This document shows, piece by piece, positions 32,037-32,990 of a stretch of DNA of 32,990 bases. Position numbers and translations under genes: made by a program. The stretch's first letter is position 1; each line of letters starts with the position of its first letter. The notes under the pieces were generated by a model. That model saw only the letters and a program-made list of their open reading frames with translations, made no database searches and was not told where the DNA came from. This DNA is from an uncultured Clostridia bacterium. GTDB lineage: Bacteria > Bacillota > Clostridia > Peptostreptococcales > Anaerovoracaceae. Where the stretch lies: contig CALXBQ010000021.1 of NCBI GenBank assembly GCA_944386595.1, positions 1 to 32,990 of the forward strand, read 5' to 3'.

Positions 32037-32549
32037 ATGATTGTTTGGCTCAACGGAGCTTTCGGAAGCGGAAAGTCCACCGTAGCGCAGATTCTCACCG
32101 AAAAAATCGGTAAATCCTATATTTACGACCCGGAAGAAGTGGGTTTCTTTCTCTGGGACGTTTTCCCTGAAGAGATGAAGCGCAAAGGAAATTTCCAGCA
32201 TATACCCCTGTGGCGGGATTTCAATTTCCGGATACTAAAATATATCTCTTCACAATATGAAGGAACTGTCATCGTACCGATGACAATCTACACGCTCGAA
32301 TATTACAACGAAATCATTGGACATCTGGCAGCTGATGGTATCTGTCTGCGTCATTTCATACTGGATGCGGAAAAGGGCACTCTCCTTAAGCGCCTTATGC
32401 AGCGCGGCGAATCCGAAGATTCCTGGGCTGCCCGTCACATAGACATCTGTCTCAAAGCCTTTGCGGAAGATATAAAAGATGAAAAAATCCGCACAGATGA
32501 CATGTCCGCCGAAGAAGTCGCCGATGAGATTCTCAGCTGCCTGAAGTAA
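32037..32549 (+). CDS. TmrB-like P-loop ATPase/kinase
   Basis: The 170-residue protein has Walker A GAFGSGKST near the N-terminus (residues 6-14), then YIYDPEEVGFFLWDVFPEEM, IPLWRDFNFRILKYI, VIVPMTIYTLEYYNEIIG, LLKRLMQRGESEDSWAARHI and a C-terminal TDDMSAEEVADEIL. This order and text closely resemble Bacillus TmrB, an ATP-binding protein conferring tunicamycin resistance by a mechanism that may involve binding the drug. Similarity recalled from family knowledge; resistance itself is not shown. I use the ATG at 32037 with AGGAGG seven bases upstream rather than the one at 32016. It is cotranscribed with the damaged GNAT gene. Array C2 starts 20 bases after its stop. Confidence 0.85.
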   Translation: MIVWLNGAFGSGKSTVAQILTEKIGKSYIYDPEEVGFFLWDVFPEEMKRKGNFQHIPLWRDFNFRILKYISSQYEGTVIVPMTIYTLEYYNEIIGHLAADGICLRHFILDAEKGTLLKRLMQRGESEDSWAARHIDICLKAFAEDIKDEKIRTDDMSAEEVADEILSCLK

Positions 32550-32569
32550 ACTGCCGAAATCAGATTCGT

Positions 32570-32816
32570 TGCGGGCCATATTACTCTGTCGCAGGATGTT
32601 GGCCCGCATAATAAATTAATTTGTGGGCCATATTAGTTTCTGACAAGTAAATGGCCCGCAGATACGGCAGATTTGCGGGCCAATTTACTCAATGACGGAC
32701 GACTGGCCCACAAAAACAGATGAATTGCGGGCCAGGAGGCTACAAATCTGCGAGCTGGCCCGCAGCATAAAAGAAAATGCGGGCCATTTTTCATTTTCGA
32801 GAAGAAATGGCCCACA
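32570..32816. repeat. Alternating ATGGCCCGCA inverted-repeat array C2
   Basis: Reverse copies start at 32570, 32622, 32674, 32726 and 32778; forward copies at 32599, 32651, 32703, 32755 and 32807. Spacing is again exactly 13 bases (forward to reverse) and 19 bases (reverse to forward), so each series has a strict 52-bp period and the same phase as array C1. The inner nine bases TGGCCCGCA are constant except for G to A at one position in three copies (or C to T on the other strand). Outer bases vary. The 13- and 19-base spacers are all unrelated to each other and to array C1. After 32816 a further reverse copy is expected at 32830 but is absent. Confidence 0.95.
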
Positions 32817-32990
32817 ATCATAATCATTGATTTCACTGGTTGGCAAAAGCATCTTTCCCTTTTCGGTTTTTATTTCGTCGTTATCTATATTGAGTCATCA
32901 CTTCACCAGTTCTATAGTCAAGTCCAAATTTGTGTGTAAAATCATTATCAGGTAAATATTAATCTCTATCATTAAGCTGCCTGCAGATAT
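32817..32990. other. AT-rich right end, possible degraded gene end on the minus strand
   Basis: No intact gene is seen. On the minus strand a frame entering from the right edge is interrupted by TAA at 32959-32961, continues with LPDNDFTHKFGLDYRTGEVM, and stops at 32881-32883. The text looks protein-like, but the family was not recognised and the in-frame stop argues for a decayed or chance frame. Confidence 0.2.

Noticed and set aside
32570-32816. Integron-like attC cassette array
   Set aside because: No integrase, no GTTRRRY core sites, and no cassette genes lie between the repeats.
32633-32836. Minus-strand open frame through array C2
   Set aside because: Same reason: it is made of repeat copies read in changing frames and has no ribosome-binding site of note.

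Overview
The window looks like a chromosomal segment of a low-to-mid GC Bacillota, most likely an anaerobic member of the Clostridia. The evidence is the block priA-def-fmt-rsmB-stp-prkC-rsgA-rpe in the usual Firmicute order, a PASTA-type Ser/Thr kinase with its PP2C phosphatase, an ECF sigma / anti-sigma pair of Firmicute type, and a DUF554 protein. No rRNA, tRNA, prophage, transposase or CRISPR-Cas gene was seen. Genus or family cannot be fixed from the sequence alone.

Layout. Positions 1-498 hold no convincing gene; they contain two short-motif repeat arrays. Positions 499-11209 are a long minus-strand operon, read right to left: queH, asnA, priA, def, fmt, rsmB, stp, prkC, rsgA, rpe. It combines queuosine synthesis, asparagine synthesis, replication restart, N-formyl processing of translation, rRNA methylation, reversible Ser/Thr phosphorylation and ribosome assembly. 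An extended -10 promoter lies just upstream of queH. Positions 11280-13383 hold a large DUF975 + PF06541 membrane protein with its own promoter and terminator. It is divergent from a TIGR01212 radical SAM gene (13387-14307).

Positions 14304-20109 form a catabolic-looking minus-strand cluster: a BTAD/SARP-type regulator, two YtcJ-like amidohydrolases and an APC amino acid/amine permease. Next come malic enzyme, a truncated MATE transporter C-terminus and a DUF554 membrane protein (20267-22431). A D-cysteine desulfhydrase/ACC deaminase-family PLP enzyme (22577-23605, plus strand) converges on a sigma factor / anti-sigma / RACo-like ATPase operon (23798-26581, minus). Positions 27070-29858 carry pnp, a DUF1461 membrane protein and pyrC (nucleotide metabolism). 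Positions 29985-32549 carry an M18 aminopeptidase, a frameshifted GNAT acetyltransferase and a TmrB-like P-loop protein on the plus strand.

The most unusual feature is the non-coding DNA. Two intergenic regions 9 kb apart (23629-23794 and 32570-32816) carry 7 and 10 copies of the same ten-base motif (consensus ATGGCCCGCA). The copies alternate in orientation and are separated alternately by exactly 13 and 19 bases, giving an indel-free 52-bp period with mostly unrelated spacers. Three other gaps contain ordered inverted-repeat arrays with different motifs: 311-489 (22-bp palindrome, about 42-bp period), 66-188 (GGGACGTTA, 38-bp multiples) and, degenerate, about 26786-26976 (about 42-43 bp). 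Four of the five arrays sit next to the 3' end of at least one gene; the position of the 66-188 array relative to genes on its left is unknown. I do not recognise this as a described element and treat it as the main candidate for something new.
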